Origin: Saccharina japonica
Lineage: Eukaryota; Sar; Phaeophyceae; Laminariales; Laminariaceae
Length of the DNA: 64,000 nt
Reading direction: 5' to 3'
Assembly (NCBI GenBank): GCA_008828725.1
Contig: MEHQ01001983.1
Span: 42,122-106,121, forward strand
Under the pieces are notes generated by a model that made no database searches, was not told the DNA's origin, and saw nothing but the letters and a program-made list of their open reading frames with translations. A program made the translations under genes and the position numbers. Every line of letters begins with the position of its first letter. Position 1 is the first letter of the stretch. Below are positions 32,106 through 44,500 of this stretch, in pieces.

Positions 32106-32424
32106 ATTTGCATATGGACGACAGCTTCAATGAGTTAATTTAATTTCTGGTGTGGCCACTTCCGGAGACAGCAATGGGTTTACTATGTAACTGCCTCGCG
32201 GACGCCTTACCATATTAACACTACGTGATACGACCATTCCCCTTGTGCGGAACAAAGGTTCTCCACCCCGCACAAATGATCTACTCCACCGCCAGCTTTG
32301 GTGACCGCCAAAACAAAATAACAAAAAAAAACGGCACCCTGGTTGTCTAGCTCACGCAGCGAGTGGCGTGTTTTACAGCGTCGTTGCCAACCGACGCCAA
32401 CCCAACCTATAAATATATCATATA

Positions 32425-32512
32425 TAGGGGGGGGGGAGGGGGGCGTATTCATTATTTGGTTGTCTTAATACGTTTACCCTGACCACGCATTGCTTTCGAG
32501 ACGGAGCACCGA
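32425..32512. repeat. Short dispersed repeat H, copy 2
   Basis: Same order of blocks as at 15336: G-run, GCGTATTCATTATTTG, then TTTCGAGACGGAGCACCGAC. Confidence 0.5.
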
Positions 32513-32660
32513 CAGATGGGGTTGCTTACTTTATCGGACTGTGTACACTCCATTTGCTTTGACCAGGTCGTGGACAATTGCTCCCTGATATAACGTTTGC
32601 CGCAGGCCGTCTCTTCAGAATTTTGTAGTATGAGTGTCAAGGCGTACGTAGGTAGGGGGG

Positions 32661-32931
32661 GACGCATGCTGCGGTAGAGGTGCACCATTCCTGCCTTCTA
32701 AGGTTTCTCGATTGAGGGGCTCCATACTAGTGGCAAGTCCAAAACTGATGTTGGAGGAAAACTAAAGTGCTACGCGATGGACCACCCCAGGGCCATAGAA
32801 ACTGACAGAACGACAAATATTGCAACACAATAATGGAATTCCAACGATATTGGGTTAAGGAGCCCCGTCCTTCAGAAAACGTTTTTTTATCATCCAAAAA
32901 AAGGTACAGTACCTCTATCGTAGCACGCGTC
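32661..32931. mobile_element. Family A MITE copy
   Basis: Well preserved: left end GACGCATGCTGCGGTAGAGG, right end ACCTCTATCGTAGCACGCGT, with an uninterrupted GATATTGGGTTAAGGAGCCC core. Confidence 0.75.
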
Positions 32932-33011
32932 CGGCGCACCTACAAGGACCCTGGCAGGCTCTGTGTCACCCCAAACACAGTGCAAGAAAACATCGTACCA
33001 GGTACGCTTTA

Positions 33012-33267
33012 GACGCTTGCTACGGTAGAGGTAGCACTTTTTGGCTGAATTGTTTTCTGAACGATCTAATAGTATGCTCCTTAACCCAAATTCGTCGGAC
33101 TTTCATTTTGGTGACGACATATGTTTCAGGGTATACTTCGTTCATCAAATTTCTTATCCGGCGGCGATTGTGTTTTCCTCCAAACTCATTGTTTTGGTAA
33201 GGTATGACGCTCCTTCAGTGAGGAGACCAGAAAAAAAACATGGTGCAACTCGATCGTAGCATGCGTC
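33012..33267. mobile_element. Family A MITE copy
   Basis: Left end GACGCTTGCTACGGTAGAGG, right end AACTCGATCGTAGCATGCGT, in opposite orientation to the copy 80 bp upstream. Confidence 0.75.
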
Positions 33268-33653
33268 TTTACCGGAGGAGCAGTCGCGTGCCATAACAAA
33301 CGATATAAGGCATGCCTTTTTGGTTATTTGTTGTCAGTTGAGAGGCCCCCTCATCGATCATATTTATTTAGTTTTTGTCTCAGAAGGCCAACAAGTGTCA
33401 CTGGGACCGCTATCGAAACACCCATCCGTGTTGCGCATATCCCCATCGATGGTATAGGGTATGTTTTCCGGACTCGTCTCATCGTTGCCGTGGCGTTATC
33501 CTTTCGGCTGTCCAAAATGGCAGATGTAAACTTGGGGGCCAAGCGCTGAACTCTCATAAGGGGGCGGGGGGGGTGTTACCTGCGCTACGTGCCGGTTTTC
33601 ACGCGTGGTTACTCTTCCGTTTTTCGTAGAGAGATGAAACACGCGATTGTGAG

Positions 33654-33880
33654 GACACATGCTACGATAAAGGTGCACCACATATTTTTCCGGGGTGGTC
33701 ACACGAGGTGGTCTACGCCCCACCCAAACACAGATCTTGGAGGAAAATACTAAATCGACCCAACGAAAAATCCCATGGCCCAAAGAATAAAATGAAAGTC
33801 GGACGATTTTTCGGTCGAGCAGCTCGATCGCTCACATTTTGTTTCAGCCAAAACGTGCAACTTCTATATTAGCACGCGTC
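33654..33880. mobile_element. Family A MITE copy
   Basis: Left end GACACATGCTACGATAAAGG, right end ACTTCTATATTAGCACGCGT; slightly shortened in the middle. Confidence 0.65.
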
Positions 33881-34313
33881 CAGGTGAAGAGTTTGCGGAT
33901 AATGAACCCCTTCAATGCATGGGGTCACAGCGTAGTGCGCCGGTGGTGCAAAGCACCAACAAGACTACCGCGGTAGGCGTGGGTATATTCTTAGTGTGTT
34001 GTTTCAGTCGGGAGGGTGGAACCTCATTAGAGAGATGATTTCCGTAATAATTGTGTATCTAGCCACAAAAAGGGTACTTCAGCTTTCCTTGTGATTTTGT
34101 TGTCGCCTTATGCACAGCCGTGTTCAAACTCTCGTTTTTGCTTTTGAGGGATACAGGACCGCTGGTGTCAGATGCGCCTATCCCAGTAGTGAAATCGGGG
34201 GTAGCCCTCTCAGAAGGTAGCCCCCAACCTCATCAATTTTTTAAGTCCCCGTTGCCGACCCCCTTTCCGCGTAGGGATGCAGCGCACGCCAGATATCTGT
34301 GTGGTATCACTCG

Positions 34314-34833
34314 GACGTCTGCTACGATAAGGAAGTTGCACGTTTTGGCTGAAATTGTTTCTGAATCATCGAGCTCCTTAACCCAAATTCGGCGGACTTT
34401 CAGTCTACGAGTGTTGCATGATTTTGAAAAATAGACTGAGCAATCCCACGGTAGGGGTACCACTTTTTGGCTCCATATTGTCTGACCGGTTGAGCTCCTC
34501 CCGTGAGTAACCGCCGGTTACTCTAAATATTTTATTGGTATATTTGTTTTGAACCACCGCATTGAAAGGTTTGGTCGGGTTGCGCGAACGAATGCTTCCG
34601 AAGTCATGTTTCGCGCGAGACACCGAGCTCCTCGTGTGAGGAGCTCAGAAAATTTTGGTGCGCCCCTACCGTGGGATGAGTCGACTCAGGTCATGGAGCT
34701 GTACATCGGGTAGCACTTATGATTTCCTCCAAAATCAGTGTTTAGACTACTGCAGGCATAGAGGCGTAGTATTCCTTAAGTGAGGAGCTCGGAAAATGTT
34801 CTGTACGCAGGTGCACCTCTACCGTCGCATGCG
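34314..34833. mobile_element. Family A MITE copy interrupted by a D element
   Basis: Left end GACGTCTGCTACGATAAGGA, then GAGCTCCTTAACCCAAATTC. Family sequence resumes after the D element at TCATGGAGCTGTACATCGGG and ends CACCTCTACCGTCGCATGCG. Confidence 0.7.
34437..34684 (+). mobile_element. Family D MITE copy nested in family A
   Basis: Ends ATCCCACGGTAGGGGTACCA and GCGCCCCTACCGTGGGAT. It interrupts the A copy between TTTGAAAAATAG and TCATGGAGCTG. Confidence 0.75.
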
Positions 34834-36048
34834 GCCCCCGCTGCTCCACCCAACACTCTGTCCGGAAAGGTACTGACTGTTTTGACGTTCGTACAGAAGA
34901 GAACAGTAAACAGTCCTTGCATTCCCCGACCGAGTGGTGGCACAAGAAGCATCGAAAGTATCGACCCTCTTTCACGAGACATTAAATCATATGCTATGTC
35001 AGCATCCTTCTATCGTCGCATATCCTTATTCTGGGGGGGGCGACAAGAGGGTATAGTTATGAAGATTAATACACCATTATTAGGTTGTATTAGGTGTGGG
35101 GGGTGGATCGATATTTTCATGAAGGAGGGGGCCAAATTTATATGCATCGATCACTTCATGAGGCTGTATTGGAAGGCGCAAACAAGTACATGTCACCCTT
35201 TCAGAGTTGACTGGCGAACCATCGGTGAGGAGCAGGCAAAGCCAATCATAAGAGGGACGGCATGCTTCGTGTCAGATACAAGTTGATCAAGTATTCAGGG
35301 ACAACTGAGAACTAACTACAACATGTGAATGGGGTGATTGAAACAAGAGCTGCACACTTAAATGCTTAAAACAAAAAACAGCTGTGATATCGAGGATTTC
35401 GTCGAAACTCACCTTTGCTATTAATAGCTGAGTGTAATACTTCGCAGTGCTTCTCTCTCATTGCGTCATTATCTGTATTATGTTTCATTTAATCAATCGT
35501 TTTTATTGTCTTTTTTCTTTTTGTCTGTGGTTTAGCTTTTTGTTGTGGCGTTTTGTTCTCGTGCCCGGTACTTTGGCATTTCAGTTGCTTTCCCTATTTA
35601 TGTGCCATTATTTTGTTTAGTTTATTTACTCTCTCAAGATCTGGGACCAGACATTCATAATTGTTAGTATCTCTCTAGGATTAGAAGTCAGGACGGAGAC
35701 ACTGGGTGTACTGATTGATGTAGGTTGTAGAGGGGTATAATAATGAGTTTCAAGTGAAAACAACACACACATTGTCAAATGGTAAATTAAATAACAATTA
35801 GTTTCCACTAGGCACACGATAAACGCAAAACAAAACTCGGATAGTTGGCATCTTCGGGAGATGACTATTATTCCGACTAACTAGTTCCAGCGGTTCAGTC
35901 AATGACTAAAGTAGTAGTGTCTATTATAGTAGATACAGGACCTTACAGCTTATTCCGCTCAAATGAGTTCGACTATGTAGTAGAGCTGGTAGTGCGAAAT
36001 TATCACCATTGCTGGTACTACGTTTCTCTGCCAAACGATGTTATAAAA

Positions 36049-36287
36049 CGAATGCTTCGCTAGAGGTGCACTGTGTTTTTTCTGAGCTCCTCACTTGAGG
36101 AGCTCCATACCTCACCCGAAAACTGATTTAGGAGGAAATCAAAAGTGCTATAACCGACCAACAATCCCATGAGCTAGGTATACTATGGAAAGTATGGCAA
36201 CACAAAATTGCAAGTCCGACGAATTTAGGTCAAATAGCCCGATCATTCAGAAACAAAATCAGCAAAAAGCGCTACCTCTATCGTATT
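36049..36287. mobile_element. Family A MITE copy
   Basis: Contains the full palindrome GAGCTCCTCACTTGAGGAGC and ends GCTACCTCTATCGTATTA; the left terminus reads GCTTCGCTAGAGGTGCAC. Confidence 0.65.
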
Positions 36288-36540
36288 AAATAGACTTATC
36301 AAATATATAGCATGGCAGTGTACGAGTATACTAATAATGTAGTACCGGGTATCGAATACTCCGGACGTAGTGAACGCGACCACTCTTTTCCAAATGTCAC
36401 AAGGTCAGGGTAGAAAACATCGGGCTTTTTTCGTACGTATTCTAATAGCCATTTTGGGACTGCCCTACATACGGTAAAGGAATAAGCACCTTCTGGGTTC
36501 CGCAACGTTTCACAGGCGCCACCGGCTCGTCCGGAAACAA

Positions 36541-36788
36541 ATACAGGTGCGCCATGTTTTTTCGGAGCTATTCAATTGAAGAGCTCCATATCTCACCGTA
36601 AAACGGATTTCGGAGGAAAATCAAAGTGCCAACCGATGAACAATCTCCTCGTGACCTAGGTATACTTTTCAACATATTTCAACACAAGAATGAAAGTCCG
36701 ACGATTTTGGGTTAAGGAGGCCGACCATTCAGAAAACCCTTCAGCCAAAACGTGTCACTGGGACTACCTCTATCGTAGCACACGCGTC
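36541..36788. mobile_element. Family A MITE copy
   Basis: Left end eroded (ACAGGTGCGCCATG); internal GTCCGACGATTTTGGGTTAA intact; right end CTACCTCTATCGTAGCACAC. Confidence 0.65.
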
Positions 36789-36850
36789 TGTACAAATACA
36801 TGTAGCACAAAAGAACTTGGTCATATATAAAAAACCCCACCAGTGAACCA

Positions 36851-37050
36851 CAGTACAATACACCTATCCTAATAATAAACAGGCTAACAAGAAAGACAGG
36901 CTGACGTTGGGAGGGAAAAACGAAACCGAGGAGTCTTTACCTTCAAATTAGCGTAGAAAGCAGAACCCTCTCAAAGAAGAAATCCAGGCTGGACCACTTT
37001 CTTCCTGTTTCTTATTGCAGCAGTAGTAGTAGTAGGTGTCCTGCACTGTA
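36851..37050. mobile_element. Family F element
   Basis: Ends CAGTACAATACACC and GGTGTCCTGCACTGTA. Inside, TAATAAACAGGCTAACAAGA and CCTGTTTCTTATTGC form an inner inverted pair, with the conserved AAATCCAGGCTGGACCA. Confidence 0.65.
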
Positions 37051-37367
37051 TTAGGTGTTGACTTTTTTCTTCAATGACAACATACATGCTTGTTGTGGAT
37101 GGTCGAAACACAAGTTTGTCGCTAGCGCCAGTCAGTATAATATCCAACAATGTTGAGCTAAGAAAGATCTACCACCGCTCGCTGTTCATGGAGGTCAGTC
37201 TGACAAAAGATACCAGGTATATAAAATTGGACTATTAATAGTGGCTACGACGTATTGCAGCAGAATTCGTGGGGGACACAACTTTAGGCGTCGTGCTTGG
37301 ACCAGCCTGTATGAAACACTAAAGTAGGAAGGCGTTTATTTTACACGCTACGTAAGCTTTTCTTTTT

Positions 37368-37994
37368 GGGCAGCGGCCAAAAACAGGTACACCTGGTCCA
37401 CTCGGGGCCAAAATAAGGTACATACTAAAATCATGTTTAAAACGCACCCCACGAACCTGCCGTTCCTTGCAATGCAAAGTAGAGTTTTGTCATCCTCTTC
37501 GTGCTCGCCCGGCGGCTACGTATACGAGTAGCTGCTATTAATAGTACGAGGAACGAACGCCTGCTGGGCAGTCAGGGCATCCAGATTTGCAATCTAGGAA
37601 CATATTCCAAATCAACCACAATCCCGAAGCGGAGCCTTCTATGTCGTATTGTTTCGGCAGAGGTGTGCAGGCAGATATATGTATGAATGTGTGTGTCGCT
37701 CGAGTGGCGTGTGGTGCGAGGTGCGAAAGGGAGGAGGGGGTCTCCGCGTACGTCGGCATTTGTATAGGGGGCATAGGGTGGAACTATGAAGGGCTTAAAA
37801 ACGACAGAAAAAAGGTGAAAGTCAAGCAGAGTAGACAAAATCAGGTATACCTGGGCTTTTAAGAGGCAAAAACAGGTACAACGAGTTTTTGACCAATGGC
37901 AGGGCACGTAGAGTGCATTTTTTACTTGAGTTTAAGTATGTACCTGTGTTTGGCCGCAAACGGACCAGATATACCTTTTATTGGCCGCTGCCCT
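37368..37994 (+). mobile_element. Family M element, copy 1
   Basis: Ends GGGCAGCGGCCAAAAACAGG and TATTGGCCGCTGCCCT form its inverted termini. Body includes GCTCGCCCGGCGGCTACG and GTCAAGCAGAGTAGACAAAA. No convincing protein is encoded. Confidence 0.7.
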
Positions 37995-38365
37995 ATCTAT
38001 ATTGTTCGGGTTCTCGCTTACTCTGAACAGACCAGAGTACACCTTTGGTACCTTGTTTTAGGTACCTTTTATGCTTCTAGCGACACACAGACGCCTCAAA
38101 GTGTTACCCCGAGTTTCGCCAACTTTCGATTTGATTGGTGGATGCTCCCTCGGGGGAGACCGACCAAACTGCAAAACGACCCAAAGCTCCTACGTACTCA
38201 GCTGCTGCTGTATGTATAAACCTGTTCATGTACGCATTTACGAAGCTACTGTAGGTTTTATCTGAAGTTTGTTTGACTTGGTGTTAGAACGTACCCGTCC
38301 CCTAGCCGTGTCTCGAAAATGGCATACTGGCAATATTAAGAGTTGTAAGACGCAATATTAATATT

Positions 38366-38515
38366 ACGGAGGACCATAGTAAATAGGACCAAATATAGTT
38401 TGAAAAAAATAGGAAACTTGATAGGTACGTGCTATGGGCTATTTTTTGGAGGGTCATATCATAGCCCATAGGGTATGTGTGTTTGTACCGTAGGTCCTAT
38501 TCACTACGGCCCTGC
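38366..38515. mobile_element. Family L element
   Basis: Left ATTACGGAGGACCATAGTAA, right TAGGTCCTATTCACTACGGC. Central GCTATGGGCTATTTTTTGG and CATAGCCCATAGGGTATG form an inverted pair. Similar starts occur at 5227, 18237, 40074 and 54078. Confidence 0.5.
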
Positions 38516-38669
38516 GTAACAGTCGGATATCGTCTCCAAAAAAGAACAAATCCTTTTTTTTCTTCCGTGGTTTTCTTATTTCGGGGGTGGAATATTTTTG
38601 AGTGATCAATGTTGAATCTCTTTCATGCTCGTACACATGGTTGAGGATCCCAAGGATCCATTAAAAAAA

Positions 38670-39304
38670 GGGCAGCGGCCAAAAAAAGGTATACCTCGTC
38701 CATTTGCGGTCAAAATCAGGTACATACTTAAAACCAAGTAAAAAACGCACTCCACGTGCGCTGCCATTGGTCCGAAACTCGTTGTACCGGTGTTTGCCTC
38801 TTCAAAACCCAGGTATACCTGATTTTGTCTACTCTGCTTGACTTTCACCTTTTTTTGTCGTTTTTAAGCCAATCAGAGGCCCTTCATAGTTCCACCCTAT
38901 ACCTCCTATACAAGTGCCGGCGTACGCGGAGACCCCCTTCTCCCTTCGCACCTCGCACTACACGCCACTCGAGCGACACACACATAATATCTGCCTGCAC
39001 GCCTCCGCCGAAATAATACGAGATAGAAGGCTCCCCTTCGGGGTTGTGGTTGACTTGGAATACCAGGTCAGGGGTGTCACAAAAGTTGAGAAGGGAGAAT
39101 ACAGCAGCAGGCGTTCGTTCCTCGTACTATTAATAACAGCTACTCGTATACGTAGCCACCGGGCGAGCACGAAGAGCATGACAAAACTCTACTTTGCATT
39201 GCAAGGAACGGCAGGTTCGTGGGGTGCGTTTTAAACTTGGTTTTAGTATGTACCTGTTTTTGGCCCCGAGCGGACCAGGTGTACCTCTTTTTGGCCGCTG
39301 CCCT
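38670..39304 (-). mobile_element. Family M element, copy 2 (inverted)
   Basis: Reverse-complement copy of the 37368 element, with GGGCAGCGGCCAAAAAAAGG at its left edge and TTTTGGCCGCTGCCC at its right. The two copies form an inverted pair separated by about 675 bp. Confidence 0.7.
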
Positions 39305-39477
39305 TACAACAAATACCACTACGTACCGAAATATAAGCCACGTTTCTATTAAATATTAATCAATAAAAGGTGATTATATTTCTGGACAGAGTGCTATCAA
39401 CGAACATCAACCATCCTATTATTACCTCATTATTATCAAAGATGTTACTCGTATAAATAGCTACAGCAGTAGTAACC

Positions 39478-39820
39478 GGTCGCCCCGGTAGAGTAGTGGT
39501 CAGCTTCAAAGGCTATACCATCATTGGTACCCAAGTTAAAATCCCACCGTGGTGAGCGATTTTGACTTTATTTGAAAAAATAAAAAGGAACCAATTGCTG
39601 AGAGCGCCTTCGTGGCGCGGGTAGGCGGAATCCGACGGAAGTCGACGAGAGAAGAAAGTGCTGAAACCTTCTCGCGATAAAAATGCAAGGCAATAACCGC
39701 AGTGGGGGAGGAGGGAGAAGAACCTACTTTGTGACCCCGGATCTGAGTAACGACCAGGAAGGAGAGAGAAGGGATCGGCGAAGATAATGAATGGGATGGA
39801 CAAAAAACAAAACAAAAAAG
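39478..39820 (+). mobile_element. tRNA-derived SINE, full length
   Basis: Head GGTCGCCCCGGTAGAGTAGT then AAGTTAAAATCCC at the B-box position, body with TGACCCCGGATCTGAGTAAC, and tail GGACAAAAAACAAAACAAAA. Confidence 0.75.
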
Positions 39821-39892
39821 TGCTACGATCCACTCACTCACACCCCTCCCACATACATACATCGATTTCCTCACTATTTACTGGGAACCATA

Positions 39893-40036
39893 CGAAATGC
39901 AAGGCAAGAACCGTAGTGGGGGAGGAGGGAGAGGAGCCTACTTTGTGACCCCGGATCTGAGTTACGGCTAGGGAGGAGAGAGAAAGGAAGGGCGAAGATA
40001 ATAAATGGGATGGACAAAAAAAAACAAAAAAAAAAC
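39893..40036 (+). mobile_element. SINE copy, 5' truncated
   Basis: Starts at GAAATGCAAGGCAAGAACC and keeps the body end and tail (GGACAAAAAAAAACAAAAA). It lies 70 bp after a full-length copy in the same orientation. Confidence 0.7.
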
Positions 40037-40069
40037 GAGTAGTAAATAGGAAAAAAATATTGTTATTAC

Positions 40070-40190
40070 GGAGGGTCATAGTAAATACTAGTAAATAGGG
40101 ACCTACGGTCACACAAAAACCTGGATATTTACTTAAGGTTTACTCACAATATTTGTTATTATTTACTATGGTCCTACTATGGGCTAAAGT
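40070..40190. mobile_element. Family L element
   Basis: Left ATTACGGAGGGTCATAGTAA, right TTATTTACTATGGTCCTAC, inverted ends around a short AT-rich core. Confidence 0.5.
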
Positions 40191-40383
40191 ACAAATTGAG
40201 GAATACGTGAGGGTTTTATGTGAACCGTAAGCCCTTTTCACTTGTGCCGCCCCGTAGTACCAGAAGATGCCCAATGGAATGCCACACGCCCAGACCGCCC
40301 CCTTGATAGTTTTATGTTCCGGGGGACGATATACCTGGTTCGAGATACGAGTAATGAGTAACAATGGAAGTGGTGCTCGTACG

Positions 40384-40570
40384 TACAGTACAGGACAGCT
40401 AATAAGAAACAGGCTAGTAAGAAAGCAAGGATGATATTTATATTGAACTAAGAAACTCGGGAGTCTTCATCTTGAACTTGAAAGTAAGTGTAGAAAGCTC
40501 CTTTCTCAAATATAAAATCCAGCCTGGACCATGTTTCCTGTCTCTTATAATTATGTGTCCTATACTGTAT
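40384..40570. mobile_element. Family F element
   Basis: Ends ACAGTACAGGACAGCTAATA and TATGTGTCCTATACTGTA; central AAATCCAGCCTGGACCATG. Confidence 0.65.
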
Positions 40571-41375
40571 ATAAGGTAGGTTCCATAGTAAGACGGGTGG
40601 GCGACCAGAGTGGACGGAAAAGCCATCCATGATGAGCCAACCACGGATAGAACATTCTACGAGTACGCAGCTCGCAAAGTTGAGTATCAACTACAGTACT
40701 CAATTGGTTGAACTCGCAGCTGACGTATTCATCAGAATCTCATTCATTGGCTGTTAATAGTCGTAAATCGCAAATTGTGCAAAACAAAAAGCTTCATTAT
40801 TATTGGAGGTGGATGTTTCCTTTGGTGGTATATACAATATGTATACCTTGTAGTTAAGCGCAACGGCTCCTAGAACAGACATTGCTGTATCCCTGGGCGT
40901 TAAGTAGGCGGTTGTTGGGCAAACTCAACACCTACGTACTCGTGCTCGTTGTCGTATGCACACGAAGTATCGGCGGCAATAGTCGAGGAGAGCAAGCTTA
41001 CTGACGAGGCGCTGACTACTCTGTGACTGACACAGCGCACCTTGGTGGACATACGTACACGATACAAATATTCGGGGAGCGTGTACGAGTATGATGCCTG
41101 GTAAAAAACTAATATGAAGAAACATACACACAACTAGTGCCTGCTGTAAAATCCCTTGGCTCAGACGGGGGATTATAATGATTAACCAGTGTTGTATCAG
41201 CGAGTAGTGACGTTTGTCGCTATTATTGCGCCCTACCAGCATCATCAGCAAGCAGCACCTCAAGAGACCGTTTCGTTCAAACGAACGTCCACACAGCAAG
41301 CGTCAGCAGCGGACAGCAGTGGCATTACGTATATACGACAAACAACGTACGCGGCGGGGCGCTGACTGCGATATC

Positions 41376-41589
41376 ATGGAAGGATCCACCGCTCCTGGTG
41401 GTGGTGCCACGAAAGAGGGCCCCTCCAGCTGGTCTCGCGTTCACGGCCGGACCACAGACGCAGCGGACGCCTTCTTCTACTCCTTGGGGTACTGGGTGTC
41501 GAAGAACGCAAAGCTAACCCTGGCCCTCAGCCTGGGAGCAGTGATCAGCTGCTGCTTTGGCTTCGTCAACCTCGACATAGTCACTGCAG
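41376..41589 (+). CDS. Gene 2 exon 1: start codon, N terminus, TM1
   Basis: ATG at 41376 opens MEGSTAPGGGATKEG, then AFFYSLGYWVSKNAKLTLA and the hydrophobic SLGAVISCCFGFVNLDIV, which is TM1 preceded by the Patched F-x-x-L-G motif. Donor CTGCAG|GTAACA, phase 1. An in-frame ATG at 41214 would add 54 residues of basic, low-complexity sequence; the inner ATG is preferred because the family starts near it. Confidence 0.85.
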
Positions 41590-44500
41590 GTAACACATAC
41601 TACGATGATGGAGGTAACAACAGCTACTGTATGGCTGAACGAAGGGGCTCTCCTTAACTCCTTAAGAACTGGTCTCCCGTTTTGGGAGACAAACTACTTG
41701 GAATTAGTGTGGGATATTGTTTTATTTATAAACCTTAAGAACTGGTCCCACGTTTTGGAGGAGAACCTACTTGGAATTAGTGTGGGATCTTGTTTTCAGT
41801 TCTTAAAAGGGTCAATCCATAATCGCTGGAATTCTGTATGTTTTCTGCTGCAAAACCTTCAGCTGGATCGGTAGGCCAGGAGAGTGTTCATGGGGTACAG
41901 CAGTAGCACTTTGTGAGTTTCCATCCAAACTCAGTTGACGCGTGGGTATAGAGGTCCTGAAGCAAGGAGAGCGTTTGGGATGCGTGGCGACGCATGCTAC
42001 GATAGAGGTGCACCATGTTTTTTCTGAGCTCCTCACCTAATGAGCGTCATATGTACCTCACCGAAAAAAACATCGGGGGAAAATAAAGGTGCTGCCGGAT
42101 GAGAAATCTTATGACCGAAGTATACTCTGAAACATATTTCGTTAGAAAAATGAAAGTCCGACGAATTTGCCCGATCGTAAAGACAATGATTATTCAGCCA
42201 AAAAGTGCTACCTCTACCGTAGCACGCGTGTGGCATCGTTTCAACGTTGCTTTCGTACAGGTGTTGTAATTCTGTCAACTGCGGGGGTTCGTGTCACACA
42301 TTGCGTAGGTGGTGGCATCGTCCCAAAATAGGCGTACGCACCTAGCGGGTGGGCCGACATAAATAGCCACCACGGCGGTAACGTATGCAATGTGTTTCTC
42401 GACATGCTACGCCAAGCAAGCCGCAGTCAAAGCGTAAGTAAATTCGCCAGAGAGGAACAACGATTTAAATTTCCCGTGTCAAGCCACACACAGTAGTGCA
42501 GTAGTGATGTCGCCCGGGAAATGGAAAACCCATACCGTTCATGACAAGGAAGATACATGGGTTCTACCTTCAGGAGCCAACAGGCAATGCGCAACATACG
42601 TTTTCCGAGTAGGAGCATCGGTAAGCCGTTCACTTGCTGATGCGGTGACAGCGCACAGAGTTTTACGGGTAAGTGGGAAAGGCGTGGTTGTTGGTCAGAC
42701 GCACACCAGGGAGGATTGAAGACAGGAAATATGATGAACTGGGCTACATGGGTCATAGCGAGTACCCACATCGCCAGAGTACGCGAAACCCTACAATACC
42801 CTGCTTTCCCACCCCAAGGACCTTAATGTACGGCATCCTTCGGCGGGTAGGAGGCCACCAAACGTCCCAGGTGATAAAGGTAACAGCAATACAAGATCAA
42901 AACAACAGACAGAAACTATGGATGATATCACCAGCAACGGCTGGAGGCCCCATTCCAATCCAATACTTTTATAATACCAGATTACACTATATTCAACCAG
43001 GAGCATTCCCAGAAAAACCACGTATTTTTAACATTTGGCATCCAGGTTGTTACCCTACTTCGGGCATCTTTGGACGATGCTCGCAGAAGGGTGATACTCA
43101 GGGGTGAAAGTCTCAGCAACGGCTGGAGGCCTCATTCCCTCATTCCAACCCAATACTTTCATAATGGCAGACTACTGTATGTATCTGTTAGGGACATAGT
43201 CGTACGCGACAGCATTGAGTGGTGTGATGAAGGCGGAAGGTACACAGCCGTATTTGAGTTAGTGGTCGTGGTGTACATGAAATGGTAACAGGTTTCCCGA
43301 TTTCTACGCAAAGCATGTACATAATATTTTGGCTTATGTACCAGCTACCAACCCTAGGAAAAACCATAAATGGTACAGTATAGTATATACTATCTGCTAC
43401 GCACACTGCAGATGCTGCTGTAGAGTGCTTAACGTGTTTACCCTCTCTGCAAAAAATCACGAGGTATGAATTACAAAACCAGTCGCAGCGAGAGCCCGAA
43501 CAATGAAAGTCAATTTATTGTAGATACATTCGGCAGCGCAAATATAGATAATAGGTCGATTGCGTGTTACTGCTGTAGCATTTTATTGCGGTGCAGACGG
43601 TCGCCCCGATGGTCTTCGTAGTGGTACCCTCGATTTTTTTCTAATAGTTGGTCTACGGCGTTCGTACCTCGCATGGGTCGGACTCTTGCGTTTATTCTGT
43701 GGTTTGTTTTCAAAAACCAATAAAAAACGGAATCAACAGCTGAGAGCGCCTACTTCCTGTAGTAGCGTGGGTAGGCACAATTCGATGTGGGTCGACGAGG
43801 GAAGAAAGGGCTCTGAAGTCTTCTCGCGATGAACATGTACGGTACGAACCGTAGTGGGGGAGGAGGGAGAGGAGCCCACTTGGTGACCTCCGATCTGAGT
43901 TACGACTAGGGAGGAGAGAAAAATGAAGGGCGAAGATACTAAAAGGGATGGAAAGAGAAGAAAAAAACAAGTGTGGATTAACCTTTCGCGTCGATAGCAC
44001 GCATACAAAAGGACTCTAATATTGCAGTACAGAACACCCAATAAGAAACAGGAAATATGGTCCAGTCTGGATTTCTTATTCGAGAGAGGGTGCTTTCTAC
44101 AATATTAATAACAACAATGTCAAGATAACAACTTCCGAATTTCTGGGTTTCCTCTTAACCCTTATAGGACTGGAGTCCCGTTTTGGGGACAAATTACTTA
44201 GAATTAGTGTGGATTGTCCCCAAAACGGGACTGGAGTTCTAAAAGGGTTAATCTCGGCCTGGCTTTCTTATTAGCCCGTTCCTTACCAGGTGTCCTGTAC
44301 TGTACTCTAGAGAATTCGGTTGGCGAGGCCGGAGCACGGGTGCCCGACTCAACACATATCCCAAGAATCTACGACGGAAGGTTGTCGGCCACCGACGCTC
44401 CTACGCACGGGACGGCACGACGGCCCGAAAGAAACCTGTTGTCCTGGACGCTTTCGACCAGCACTCTTCCAAGACAGGCGCATCTACTACTACTACTACT

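Larger units (their letters stand above)
30169..41213. other. Intergenic region between the paralogues
   Basis: No coding exon could be supported. Recognised content is A elements (32661-36788), one D, G-type duplications (31725-32105), F elements, the inverted M pair (37368-39304), L fragments and two SINEs (39478-40036). The part at 34850-36040 is AT-richer and shows no repeat I recognise. Any promoter of gene 2 should lie in the last few hundred bases, but I see no convincing TATA or initiator. Confidence 0.6.

Noticed and set aside
34780..35286. 168-codon + strand frame between the genes
   Set aside because: It begins inside a family A terminus and shows no recognisable domain or splice context.
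41214..41375. Upstream in-frame ATG for gene 2
   Set aside because: The added 54 residues are basic and low-complexity with no family match; the ATG at 41376 is closer to the expected N terminus.
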